Assembly: GCA_951799405.1 (NCBI GenBank)
Contig: CATOGX010000090.1
Span: forward strand, 18,974-82,973
Source: Agapetus fuscipes
Taxonomy: Eukaryota; Arthropoda; Insecta; Trichoptera; Glossosomatidae
Reading direction: 5' to 3'
DNA length: 64,000 nucleotides
Numbering within the stretch: the first letter of the stretch is position 1; each line of letters begins with the position of its first letter. A program made the translations under genes and the position numbers. The notes beneath the pieces were generated by a model, which saw nothing but the letters and a program-made list of their open reading frames with translations, was not told the DNA's origin and searched no databases. Shown here one piece after another: positions 51,289 to 62,079 of this stretch.

Positions 51289-51964
51289 AGTGTATTTTAA
51301 ATTTGGTTAAAATCGCCTAGGGCTGCTTTTTTACGCGCGCGGCCCTGATCTTGCTGCGACACATGTGTCGATTTTTTTGTGATCTTAGAATTTTGGTCTG
51401 GGGTCGAGGCAAGGGTTTTTTTTTGTTCATTATTTCCACTTTGGAAATAATTTATTGCCTTCCTTCATTTGAAAAAGGTTTTGAACTTGTTTGAAACAAG
51501 GATTTGTTGTTTTAGGAATACTATTTCAATATTAAGATGAATGCAAGATGTGTTTAAACGCGTAAGAAAGAAACCCTTAGTTCAAATAATATTATCGTTT
51601 TTGTTTTAAAAACCATAAATCCCGAGCCAATGTGATAAAATTTTATAACTTGCGTCGTTTCAAGTGAGAGTTATAGTTTATTTTTTTGCTTTCGTGTGAG
51701 TGATATAGGTTTTCATGTGAACAAAATATATTTTAAGTGTTGAGTGTTTTTATATTTTGGGTGAAGTGATTTTGTGATATACGTGCGTTTAGTTTATTAG
51801 AAATAATAATATACTTGAGTGACTTACATAATATATCTTATTAAGTTCGAAAAACGAACGTCATAAGTGATCATTGAGTGATTGTATTTGCTTTGTGTTG
51901 TTTTGAGGTGCAACAGAATTTGTCGTAATTTGGAAGCTTTTGGAAGGCATTTTTTTTAAAATAA

Positions 51965-52669
51965 ATGGAAAAACAGATGGAGACGATTCTTCCATTGAAA
52001 ATTGAGAGGCCGATATTCGCGGGGTTTGACGAATACCCTGTACGGTTCTTAGAAGAATTGGAAACATTTATAAGACTAACGGATGCCGGGGGACGTGCAA
52101 TGCAGGTTGTTGATGAATGTTTGATTGGAAATGCTCGGCTATGGGCGGATATTTATCGTTCAAAATGGGCATGTTTTGCAGAATTCAAGAAAGACTTTTT
52201 GAAACGATATTGGGGATATATTGAGCAGCGAGAGGCGAGGATAAAAATATTAACAGGAAAATGGGACCCTCAAGGAAACAAAGATATGGTGGAACATTTC
52301 TGCGAGCATTACATGCTGTCGCAATCCGTGATACCACCCCAGGATAAAACCCAAGCTGTTGAAGACGTGATGAGACATTATCCAGACGATGTATGGAGAA
52401 TGTGGAGTGTGACCGGAAAATCTACAGCCTGTGAAGCCGCTGAATACCTGAGGATGATACAAGACATAGAGGAAATCACGAGAGCTAGAGTGAACTCAAC
52501 CGCAGAGGATTCCAGATGTCCTAAACATGAAGAGTCATGTCCACGAAAGACGAATGCTGACTACACCAAGCGGAGACGAAGGACAAAGTTGCGGCGACGG
52601 TTAAAAAGAAATGGGAAGGAGAAGGTCAACGCCTTAAAAGAATTGAACACGATTGCATTTGAAAAATAA
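51965..52669 (+). CDS. Gag-like protein of the LTR element
   Basis: 234 residues. The central part (about residues 50-135, with FAEFKKDFLKRYWG and a long helical region) fits the retrotransposon Gag capsid domain family. The C-terminus is highly basic (RRRRTKLRRRLKRNGKEK, about 200-217) in place of a proper zinc knuckle; only two cysteines in a CPKHEESCPRK stretch precede it. The start codon lies after an A/T-rich leader. Flanking LTRs argue against a domesticated host gene. Confidence 0.8.
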   Translation: MEKQMETILPLKIERPIFAGFDEYPVRFLEELETFIRLTDAGGRAMQVVDECLIGNARLWADIYRSKWACFAEFKKDFLKRYWGYIEQREARIKILTGKWDPQGNKDMVEHFCEHYMLSQSVIPPQDKTQAVEDVMRHYPDDVWRMWSVTGKSTACEAAEYLRMIQDIEEITRARVNSTAEDSRCPKHEESCPRKTNADYTKRRRRTKLRRRLKRNGKEKVNALKELNTIAFEK

Positions 52670-53208
52670 TTTTGTCTGATTTTATTTATGACTATTACCT
52701 TCAATTGATATAATACGTTGTGCCAATGCGATGATAATATGTTCTGATTTGGAAAATAAACATTACTGATTTATGAACACAAGTGCATATATCATTTTTT
52801 ATTTTAAATTCTCGCCCACAAAAGTACACGCATAATATTATGTTGAAATGGTCCACGGGGTAAGACTTTTAGGGGGGAGAAGAGCGAGGGGAGTGGGGAC
52901 TGACGCAACCCTAAGCGCTTCCAGATGTGTGTGAGATATTGGAAGGAGGAATGCAGCGGACAGAGCGAACGACACAACAGAGCAGTGCGGTAACCAAAGC
53001 ATGGAAATCCAGTGATGGAAAATAAAAATATCGATTGTTCTACAAATTCGTTCGAAGATAAACATAAATGAAGTAAAATGATACAAATATTTGTGCGCGA
53101 GCTCAATTCGGAAATAATATTGATGCATTAATTATTTTTTTCATATCTTTAACTAAAGAATTTTCTGAAAACTTTTCCATTCGTAAACTCTTGAAAACCT
53201 TCCATAAA

Positions 53209-53220
53209 ATTAGGGGGGAA
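53209..53220 (+). promoter_or_regulatory. Polypurine tract
   Basis: ATTAGGGGGGAA directly before the 3' LTR. Confidence 0.65.
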
Positions 53221-54996
53221 TGTAAAGATCTGACTCCATCTATATTCGTTTATACATCCGTAATTCTGTACAAAGTATAATATATCTTTCTATGGTACTT
53301 AAAAACTTGGAACAAAAAAAGGTACCCTCATAAAAAAAACCTTGAGCTGTCCTTTGACAACTCCATTGCTGGGTTGAATTCAGTTTCGATCTGTTTCCCG
53401 GGAGTGACGCGTCTCTTCTAGATAAAATCTGAAAATTGCTGTTTAATATTTGATTTGTGGGTGTTTGTGTGGAGATGGAGCTGAAGATGGACCTGAGATG
53501 CTGCCGGGAGAAAATAATTAGGCTGATTGCACTAAAAATAACTAATGTCGCGACATTAATACAAACTTAAAACCAGTGGCGTGTTCCTGTCCGTGAGTAA
53601 AGCGGTTTGCACAATTATTTTTCTACCATTCGAATTTCGATTGGTTAAGGCATTATTTATGGGGATGTGGAAAGGTCTTTCGTAGTCTGTGCTTCGGGTC
53701 TTCCACCCATATCGGGTTTTCCCGATATTGAGGTGCACCAGGAACAGGTTATGGAGTAGATATTTCCACAATTATTGTTTTGCCAGGTTTTCTTTATTTT
53801 GGCATCTGTCTCGGGTCTACTTGGCCGGACTTGCTGAGCATCAGACGGTGCCATGGTATTGCGAATTTTGGTGGAATGATGGGGTAAATTAGAAGCTGTC
53901 TTCCCTAACAAAAGCAGCTTGGAATAGAGTATGGAGTAGGCGCGCGTTAAGTTTTGGTAACGGGAATGCTGAAATATCCGACCCAGTGGGGTAACACTTA
54001 GTCGAAGCTGGTGACAAGACTTCCTTTCCTTTTTCCAAAAATTAGCGTGCTAAAGTCCTGTGACGATTCTTTGGTAGAAGAGAGAGAGCGTCAAGCTTGT
54101 AAACCGATCGGTTAATCTCACTTCGGGGTCGCAAGTCCCCGACTTCTCCATTGGAGCTAGCAGGCAGATTTTCTACTTAGAGGTGGGATTTTTAATTAAA
54201 ATAATTATGGGGTGGGTGGAGGTAGATTTTTCATATTATTATAAATATTTTATACGTAATATATTTAGACGCAATGTAATTTATTCATATTGTTATTATA
54301 ATGTTATTTTGTAAATTTATGTAATCTGTCAAATAAAAAGACTAACAAAAATTAACACATCAAGTAACTTTTCGCGATCTACGTCCCCCCTTTTTCCTTG
54401 TTCCCTATTTTGTATACGCCCTTGAATACGTTGACTGCCGTGTTTTTTTTTTCTATACGCCGTGACCTTACCAGAGCGGGTTCTAGTAATTTCACAGAAA
54501 ACAAAATCCCATTAAAAATTAAAGTCACTTGTTTTAAAATCGGTTTTAATATCATATAGTCATTTTACATTACACGTAACTTAAATCTCGTAAGCTTTTT
54601 AATTATAATTTTGAATTTACAATTTAGTTAGAAAATGCGTATGTTCCACACCAAACGATAACGAATTTGGGTTTGCCACTAAAGTAGATTTTGAAACGGT
54701 AAAACAAAAAATCACACAACGTTCTGTTTCATAATCTTCCACACGACGAGCAGTCCTAACCTTAGCTAGACGATCACACAAATGGCCAAAACTACGACTA
54801 CGATCCTCAGAGGAGGCAGCGAGGGATATTTACCAGTTCCAGTACGAGCAGTGCCAGCATCCACAAGGATCCCAAGATTTCTGATCTTTCTTCATCAACC
54901 AGGAGTTCACCATACCAGCATTCCCAGAATACCTTTTCCAGAACTCGGACCACTCTCCCTCATTTTTATTTTTTCGTAGGGGGGGGGAACTCTACA
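53221..54996 (+). repeat. 3' LTR (1776 bp)
   Basis: Same length and ends as the 5' LTR. Near identity suggests a very recent insertion or recent conversion. Confidence 0.92.
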
Positions 54997-55437
54997 GTAG
55001 GTAGATGTAAATATGACAGACGACCGTAATTCCATCTTAAATCTAACAATTTACTCAATGATTTATCTCCCCCCAATTGATTTTTCCCCCTAGTTACGCC
55101 ACTGCGCGTTACACGTCTATGCCCATTTCAAAACATTGAATACGCCCCTGTTGAAAAGTGTTCTCTATAAAAGCTAGATAGCTTTATGTTGGCTCAGTGA
55201 AAGAGTTACAATTTCAAAGGCAGACCCTGTAACCTGCTTTTCAAAAAATAACTGATTTATCGTAGAGCTTGTGAACACAAACTAACTAAAATCCAACGTT
55301 ATATTATATATAGGTAAATACCTATACTGTTTCTTCTTCTTTCTTAGTCCACTCCTAGACGTAGGCCTCCCTCTACGCCTTTCAATCGGCTACTGTGTTC
55401 ACTATGTTTTGAATTGGACATTTCGATGTATCGCCAA

Positions 55438-55765
55438 CGTCCAGTCGATAGCTCAGTTGGAAGAGTGCTTGCATTCTACCCCGTGAGCTCGGGTTCGAAT
55501 CCCACCGAGGAGGGTACCAGAAATGATTTCCTATTTCGGTGTTTGTTTCAAACCCCATAATAAAAATACCGGCAAGGTTTACTCAGCCTTCACAAGAAAT
55601 GAGTACCAGCGGGAGCTGGGAAACCCCCACTTCAACTAAAGTGGTTGGCGTAAGGCCGGCCCCCTTACCTGTAAAAATAAATAGGTTCAACTCGCCACAT
55701 GCGACCCCTTCGGGAATAACGCGGCAAGAAGTTACACTATATGTGTAGCTTAGTTGTGTTTGCGA
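55438..55765 (+). mobile_element. SINE family B, near full length
   Basis: CCAGTCGATAGCTCAGTTGG head, B box GGGTTCGAATCCCACC, standard body and TATGTGTAGCTTAGTTG end. Confidence 0.87.
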
Positions 55766-55959
55766 ATTTCGCCACCTTAAAGATACAACTGAATAAGTGC
55801 TGATGCACTGATCTGAGAGATCGTAGATAAAACTTTCTGTTGTGTGTAATTCCTCATAGTATGTAAGTGAACTAATTATGAAGTAGTACTCATGTCAAAC
55901 TTCTGAACTACAGGATTTGACACACGTTTAAAGTGTTTTCTCTCGTAGAAAATAGTGAA

Positions 55960-56158
55960 AAGCTGCATTTATCTGGGAAACCCATGTAAGCAAATGAATT
56001 GGAATGATATTCCCGCCTTACTGAGGGAACTGGATTTGGAGAGACTGTTTAAAAGACGTCTCAAGACTCACTTCTTTGTCCAATCATATGGACAAGCGCC
56101 TTTGCAGTGACACACTGTCATAAAATATATTTTTTGTATTAATAATTATAATAGCTTC
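55960..56158 (+). pseudogene. L2/CR1-like LINE extreme C-terminus
   Basis: Encodes WNDIPALLRELDLERLFKRR and LKTHFFVQSYG, the last residues of L2-type ORF2, followed by a short 3' end with AATAATTATAAT. Abuts a LINE 3' unit. Confidence 0.65.
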
Positions 56159-56267
56159 CTTGACTTATAGGTTGGTATGCGGCTGACCACCCATACTGTA
56201 AAAAATGGTTCACTTTGCCAATGTCACTCCTGTTTCAGGGAAGGACGGCAAGAGTTGCAGGGCTTAT

Positions 56268-57661
56268 TTATTTATTTATTTATTTATTTATTCTTAAAGA
56301 CACCAACAGAACAAAGGAGTAGCACATACACAAGAAAAACACAATAATACAAATACATAAGTATCTCCAATGCTCCAATAATAGGTGCCTATCGCATAAT
56401 CTTATTTTAACAATAATTAATTAGCGGGAGTAGGTATTATGAGTTGGAATAGGTAAATTCACTATGCCGGGGCGCTGAGCTTCAACGCACATATACAGCA
56501 TACAATGCTGTACAGCGATAACCAACGCACACACGCACAATGCATCAGATTCATAAAACGTCACCGGCAATGTCTATAAAATGCTTACGTTGAAATTTCA
56601 GGCATTTAATAAATAAAAATAAGAATAAAAATAAGAATACTGAACACGATGTCAGCCATGCAAACAGAAATAAAAACATACATGAAAATTGTTTACAAAT
56701 ATAAACAAAAATAGAATAGAATAGAATATTCAAACCATGATTTAGGGTTGTTTAAAGATTAGCTTAGGTGTGATTCATTAACAGGATATAATATAAATTT
56801 AAAATTATCAATCTCGACAAAAATTACCCCTTATCGCAGTTTTAAGTGATTCAATTGAACTGGAAAATATATCAATATCGGGAAGAACTCTCTCTAAAGC
56901 ATTGTAGGACCTCATAATTCGATCAATAGGTCGAAAATGACCAACGTTGGAATTGTATTTCCTAATTCTAAACGTTTCGCTATTTCTTAATCGTACATTT
57001 CCATGAAAATGCAAACTTTCAATATCTGTTGTGTGCAAATCTCCACGTATGAGCTTACAAAGATACACAAGTTCAGCAATATTGCGCCTATCATACAACG
57101 TATCCATCTTAAAGTGATGAAGTCGCTCAGGGTAAGCTTTTCCCCTTCCTAAACCTGCTCTGTAAGAGAGTACCCTCGTGAAACACTTTTGAACACGTTC
57201 AATGTTATCTTTATGAACGGCATAGTGGGGTGACCATATAAAGGACTGGTACTCGAGTATGTTACGGACTAATGAGTAATACAATGCTATCAGGCTACTT
57301 GGGTTTTTGAATGGTTTCGTAATTCTGAAGATGAAACCCAGAGTCCTATATGATTTCTGTGTAATGATTTCGTAATGTTTCCTAAACGTAAGTTCTGCAT
57401 CTAGTGTGATGCCTAAGTCCTTGATTGCGGTGACCCTGTCAATGCACACGCTGTTGATTTTATAGTCATATTTTGTAACCTTTCTATTACGGGTGAACGT
57501 GATAGAATAACACTTACTTGTATTCAACAGCATGTTGTTAGTAGAGCACCAAGCAGTCAAAGCACTCAAGTCAGTCTGCAATTTATGGCAGTCGCCCATG
57601 TCTTTTACCTGAATGAATAATTTTAATTTTTTTTTTGGTAAAAAGTTTTTAGTGGTATAAT
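56268..57661 (-). mobile_element. 5'-truncated LINE (different family) with target duplication
   Basis: 1394 bp, minus strand. 9-bp duplication AGGGCTTAT at 56259-56267 and 57662-57670. 3' tail is (AATA)n at about 56268-56292 (minus strand). RT-encoding part at the 5' side. Confidence 0.88.
56808..57645 (-). pseudogene. LINE reverse transcriptase, C-terminal two thirds
   Basis: Long open frame; coding similarity begins near LKLFIQVKDMGDCHKLQTDL, just after the expected catalytic ADD position. Further motifs: WCSTNNMLLNTSKCYSITFT, IKDLGITLD and LEYQSFIWSPHY. Similar to Jockey-type RT ends. The frame is intact to its stop, but the N-terminal and catalytic parts are lost, so it is inactive. The residues upstream of about 57645 come from flanking DNA. 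Confidence 0.8.
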
Positions 57662-58034
57662 AGGGCTTATGTTCATTTGAGATTGGGTTTTTATATTGTA
57701 GGTCCACATGCGGCATGTGTGAGCGCGAAATTATACGTGTCTGTTTGTGGGAATGCATTCGATATGAATCTCAAATGATACATATCCTTGCAGCTTAGAT
57801 TTAGATTTAGTGTCACAAATAACAATGCGTAAACGATAAAACTTAAAAAATTAAATAATTCTATAAAACCAATCGAATACTTTTTACATTTTTGATTTCT
57901 GCAAGAATCGCATTCTTAATTATCCCCTTACAAAAAAAATCCCAGGTAAATTGAGTGGTATAATTGGTCTAAAGTATTTTTTATACTCTTCACTTTTGTC
58001 AATGGGAACAATCACTGCCTTCCTCCAGTCCATC

Positions 58035-58140
58035 GATGTCTGCTTGTGGGAATGCATTTAATATAAATCTTAAATGATATATATCTTTGCAGCTTAGATT
58101 AGATTAGATTAGATGCTTGATTTTTTGGTTTAGATTAGAT
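58035..58140 (+). mobile_element. LINE 3'-unit, terminal part
   Basis: GTCTGCTTGTGGGAATGCAT to GCAGCTTAGATTAGATTAG, followed by more GATTA repeats to about 58150. Confidence 0.7.
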
Positions 58141-58360
58141 TAGATTAGATAGCTTATTTGCCAATTATTCAATTTTAACTTTAAGGTGTCGATATACGTG
58201 CGAATATTTACATATTTAAAATTTGGGTCTTTATTATGTAATTTTATGTACATGCAGCATTGGTTGGCGCGACTTTACAAGAGTCTAGTTGTGTTTTAAT
58301 TTTTTATTTAGATTTTAGATTTTAACGATTTTAAATTATGGTAACGGTCGTTAGACATTT

Positions 58361-58626
58361 TAAAGAATGAAAAAAAACGGATTTTACTGACCGTGCGAAA
58401 GAGAAGAACGATTTTCTATTTTTTCGAAGTCATATCCGACGTCCTCAGGAGACGTGTGTCCTCTACAAAGAGGAAACACGAACTGTTGAATGAGAGAACA
58501 GTTCGTGGTTCCTCCTTGTAGAGGACACATGTCTCCTGAGGACGTCGTATATGAGTTCGACGAAACGTAGAGAAAAACGTTCTTCTCTTTCGCACGGTCA
58601 GTAAAATCCGTTTTTTTCATTCTTTA
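58361..58626. repeat. 266-bp palindrome carrying hammerhead sequences
   Basis: Outer arms of about 50 bp are almost perfect inverted copies (58361-58410 and 58578-58626). The inner arms are also matching but diverged, meeting at CACGAACTGTT...AACAGTTCGTG (about 58475-58510). Each arm holds one hammerhead-like sequence; only the right one is complete. Confidence 0.9.
58525..58575 (+). ncRNA. Hammerhead ribozyme-like motif in the palindrome
   Basis: CTGAGGA (58536-58542), stem II CGTCG...CGACG, then GAAAC (58562-58566) and GTAG. All core elements of a hammerhead are in order. The mirrored left copy keeps CTGAGGA but has lost the GAAAC side. Confidence 0.6.
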
Positions 58627-58683
58627 GATTTTAACGTTTGGCACTTAAATTATAAATTGGAGGTAGTTGCCAATAAGGAAATG

Positions 58684-58995
58684 TTGACCGGTCCGTAGCT
58701 CAGTGGTAGCACTGCGGACTCTGAATGGGAAGGTTGTGGGTTCGAATCCCGGCGGAGCACAATAAATATACCATTTATATTTTCCAATTTGCTCTTCGCT
58801 GGGTTGAAAAATTCATAAACCTTTACCAATGACCGGTCACCAAAGGTCCATCCAGCCTTACAGCAACTGGGTCTTGCTTTAGTATTGGCGATTTGTAGCG
58901 ACGACCAAGTTCGTACACCTCTGCGGCACTACAACAAGTGTCATATACCCCTAGAGTCTCTAGAATTTAGGGAGTCTCCCGCACAGGATTCCTTA
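58684..58995 (+). mobile_element. SINE family A with CCGCACAGGATTCC end
   Basis: GACCGGTCCGTAGCTCAGTG head, B box GGGTTCGAATCCCGG, body, then the same terminal block as at 11571 and 37478, followed by an A run (58996-59007). Confidence 0.85.
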
Positions 58996-59007
58996 AAAAA
59001 AAAAAAA

Positions 59008-59827
59008 CGTTTGGCAGACAAGTTGGTGATATTCTATAGGTTCTTATTTATTTTGTAAATATTTAAAAATATAAATGGTAAAACATTGTTTTAATTCACT
59101 TTATTTTATTTGTTTATGCTCGAATATTTTCGCCTAATGAGGCATCTTCAAGAGCAGAATGGTTACAAATATTATTTATTTTGTGTTGTATTTGAAGATT
59201 GTTTCTTTTTGCAAGGTTTTTGTTGCACATACGTCGGTACACTTTCTTACACTGTCTACCCTAACATCGCTTGCAGGGATATATTATATTACATTACACA
59301 GAGAGAGAAGTAGTGTTTTATATGGGCTGACCTACATACGGACTGAGCCCTTAAACATTCATATGAATCAAGACACTGTCTCGCAAGTTCTTAAAGGGCT
59401 CAAGAGATGCTGCTTTAAGAACTGTGACGCAATGCTGAATCTAAACTATAAATATACTGCAACTTTTTACTGAGTTATCAGCGAAGAAGGCGCAAATGGC
59501 AAGTTGCTGCCTTATGATATCCACTCTACTTGAAATGAGAGTTTTCCTGCTGCCGATGTAAATTATTTTTGTATTTTATTATTTTTGTATTTTGTATTGT
59601 TTGTGTATTAACACTGTGAAAATTCATACTGTTATAGTTTAAAATTTTTTGAGGATTCAAAAACACTGTTTATTTTCACATGAATATATTTAAAAATATT
59701 ACAATCTTTAGAGTATTATCTAGGTTTTTGGCAGTTACTTCGTGAAAGTTCATTTTAATAGATTAAAATAAAAAACTTATTTGTTACAATTCACATGAGC
59801 TTTTATTATTTTTTAAAATTTTTTAAA
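59008..59827. other. Non-coding stretch
   Basis: AT-rich. Short frames at 59110-59473 have no recognisable domain. Confidence 0.5.
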
Positions 59828-59835
59828 CACTACCG

Positions 59836-59867
59836 GTTTCGGGAGAAGCAATACCTCCCATCTTCAG
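59836..59867 (-). ncRNA. Hammerhead ribozyme-like motif of the Penelope 3' end
   Basis: Minus strand CTGAAGA, stem GGGAG...CTCCC, GAAAC, followed by CGGTAG. It lies about 55 bp past the end of the endonuclease ORF, as is known for Penelope-like elements. Confidence 0.55.
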
Positions 59868-59921
59868 GTGTAAATATAAACTAACATACAAATACAATAC
59901 ATTATGACGTGAGGATTTGAA

Positions 59922-60345
59922 TTACTGAGGGGGAGGGGGGGGAGTGTTATGTGGGCGGGGTGTAGTAGGAAACATAGAAAGTAGGGGAGAAGTGTTAGGA
60001 AATATAATACTATTTAAGAGGTTATTTACTGAATTAATATTTTTTTGGATTTCTAGGTTTTCAAAATTATTCATGATTTTACCTTTGTAGGGAATGGAGT
60101 GAAGGAGTTTTAGTGTGTGGGTATGAAAGGAATGGTTAGACTCTATTATATGGTTGGCGAATTCAGAATGACCGTTGCTTGTTAGGCAACGGCGGTGTTC
60201 TTGAATTCTAGTTTTAAGGTTTCTTGCAGTTTGACCTATATATTTCAGATCGCAATCTCCACAAGAGATCTCGTAAACTCCACTTTTCATCATGTAGTCT
60301 ATTTTATCTTTTGAGTTAAAGAGGATAGTTTTTAAGTTCGTATTT
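59922..60345 (-). pseudogene. Penelope-like GIY-YIG endonuclease fragment
   Basis: SGVYEISCGDCDLKYIGQTA carries the GVY and YIG strands; LKTRIQEH provides the catalytic arginine region. The C-terminus is proline-rich. The frame is open upstream of the first ATG (60293) for about 15 further codons of family sequence. The RT domain is missing. Confidence 0.8.
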
Positions 60346-60369
60346 GTATAAAACGCGTTAATTACTTAC

Positions 60370-60522
60370 CTTATTTTTAACTATTACCCACATTAATACT
60401 CTACACAACAAGATTAAATTCACACTTGAGAAAAACACCGATAATAACTTAAACTTCCTAGACATCTCTATTAAAATAAAAAATAATAAACTAAATTTCA
60501 ACATCTATCGTAAACCAACACA
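60370..60522 (+). pseudogene. Penelope-like RT fragment, opposite strand
   Basis: Encodes KFTLEKNTDNNLNFLDISI and FNIYRKPTH, the segment just after the RT catalytic region. It corresponds to residues around the junction of the two ORFs of the 62-64 kb element. Cut by the SINE B body at 60522. Confidence 0.75.
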
Positions 60523-60775
60523 CCGAGGGTGTCAGAAATAATTTCCCATTTCGGTGTCTATTTCAAAACCAAAATTAAAACCGGAAAGGTGTACTCAGCT
60601 TTCACAAGAAATAAGCTATTTCGATGGAACCAGCCCCCCGGGAGCTGGGAAACCCCCACTTTAACTGAAAGTGGTTATGGTACAAATAAATAGGACCTGA
60701 ATCGCCACATGAGTCCTCTTCGGAGATAGCTCAAGCAAGAAGTTATACTATATGTGAAGCTTAGCTGCGTTTACA
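60522..60775 (+). mobile_element. SINE family B without head
   Basis: ACCGAGGGTGTCAGAAATAA onward, through CTCAGCTTTCACAAGAAAT to TATATGTGAAGCTTAGCTGCG. A/B boxes are absent, as expected for a 5'-truncated copy. Confidence 0.75.
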
Positions 60776-61092
60776 AAATTTTATAATTTTTAAAATTCCA
60801 GAATCAACATGTATCCTTGTGAGTAGGTATACTGAAAGGAAGAGCAAGTTTCATTTTATTTCAATGGAAAATTAAAAGAAAGATTGTAAATGAGAATATA
60901 TTTTGTGAATGTCCTCTTTATGTAGGCTGGAAGAGGACGGAACGCTAATATTTCGTTTAGGAGTTTGCTAAAGTTCATTTAAATGCGAGAACAAAAGGCT
61001 AAAAAGTTAGCGCGTCCCACAATTGAGCTGTACGCGAAGTATAAAATGCCGCGTGAACTCCCCTCGATAGCGTAAATAAAAAAAAATGTATG
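60776..61092. other. Non-coding stretch
   Basis: No repeat or gene recognised between the SINE and the hAT element. Confidence 0.5.
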
Positions 61093-61100
61093 GAATATAC

Positions 61101-61814
61101 CAGGGGTCGGCAACCTTTTGTTGTAAAAGGGCCAAATATTTTACGTGTGATTTAGTGCGGGCCGCACTTGGGCAGTGGCGGATCTAATGGTCAGCATTTC
61201 AGCAAATGCTGACCAGCACCCCCCCCCCTCCCTTCCCTGGGTTTTGTGAGTGATGCATCGTTAACATTAATCAATTGACATACGAACTACACATTAAAAT
61301 TACCCCCAAATTAATTCACTATTAATTCTACCCCCCAAAATCTAATCTAATCTAATCTAATCTAAGCTGCAAAGATATATATCATTTAAGTTTCACATTA
61401 AATGCATTCCCACAAGCAGATATGTATAATTTCGCGCTAACACATACCGCATGTGGACCTACAACATAAAACCCAATCTCAAATGAACATAAGCCCTGCA
61501 ACTCTTGCCGTGCTTCCCTGAAACAGGGGTGACATTGGCAAAGTGAACCAATTTTTACAGTATGGGTGGTCAGCCGCATAACAACCTATAAGTCAAGGAA
61601 CAAATAAATCTCATATTGTAGAATCCCCGCCAATTCAATTTGGGAATCCCGCGATTCTTTCAGGTTCTCATTCAATACGTTCATTTTTATAATTTTAAAT
61701 TTCTTGATACATGCTTTTATTTTGTCATTGAATGAAAATCGATTTGCAGTTTTCTGGCACGTGCGTTGCGGGCCGCACCAAGACGCCTCAAGGGCCGCAG
61801 GTTGCCGACCCATG
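61101..61814. mobile_element. Non-autonomous hAT element with 8-bp target duplication
   Basis: Ends CAGGGGTCGGCAACCT and (reverse) CATGGGTCGGCAACCT. Target duplication GAATATAC at 61093-61100 and 61815-61822. Inner GGGCCGCACTTGG and GGGCCGCAAC blocks repeat near both ends. It contains a nested LINE unit and no transposase ORF. Confidence 0.92.
61340..61605 (-). mobile_element. LINE 3'-unit copy nested in the hAT element
   Basis: Minus strand: TTCCTTGACTTATAGGTTG to GCAGCTTAGATTAGATTAG; stand-alone copy without RT codons. Confidence 0.8.
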
Positions 61815-61834
61815 GAATATACAATAGCACCTTT

Positions 61835-62010
61835 AATCTATATCTATAATCTAAGTTGCAAATATACATTATATTTAAGATTTATATAAAACGTATTCTC
61901 ACAAGCAGACACGTACAAGTTTACGCTTGCGCATGCCGCATGTGAACCTACAACATAAAAACCAAATCTCAAATGGACATACACACATTGGCAAAGTGAA
62001 CCATACAATC
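61835..62010 (-). mobile_element. LINE 3'-unit with internal deletion
   Basis: Ends in TTGCAACTTAGATTATAGAT (minus strand). The middle runs from ATGGACATACAC straight to ACATTGGCAAAGTGAACC, missing about 40 bp. Confidence 0.65.
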
Positions 62011-62079
62011 TTAAAATTTTTCTCGGGTTGTGTAGCCATGTTCTATCGGAAGTTTGTTACACTTTTTTGTTACACTTTT

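Larger units (their letters stand above)
49121..54996 (+). mobile_element. Non-autonomous LTR retrotransposon with long LTRs and a Gag-like ORF
   Basis: 5876 bp: two 1776-bp LTRs around a 2.3-kb interior. 4-bp target duplication GTAG (49117-49120 and 54997-55000), as in Ty3/Gypsy-type integration. Interior order: primer-site candidate, four imperfect tandem repeats, Gag-like ORF, purine tract. No protease, RT, RNase H or integrase sequence is present, so it must be moved by another element's enzymes. Confidence 0.9.
56158..57810 (+). mobile_element. LINE 3'-unit copy split by another LINE
   Basis: CCTTGACTTATAGGTTGG to GCAGGGCTTAT (56267), continued at 57671 from GTTCATTTGAGATTGGG to GCAGCTTAGATTTAGATT. 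Confidence 0.8.
59828..60345 (-). mobile_element. Penelope-like element, 3' fragment
   Basis: Contains a GIY-YIG endonuclease end and a hammerhead-like terminus at 59836-59867. It meets a plus-strand Penelope fragment head to head near 60345-60370. Confidence 0.8.
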
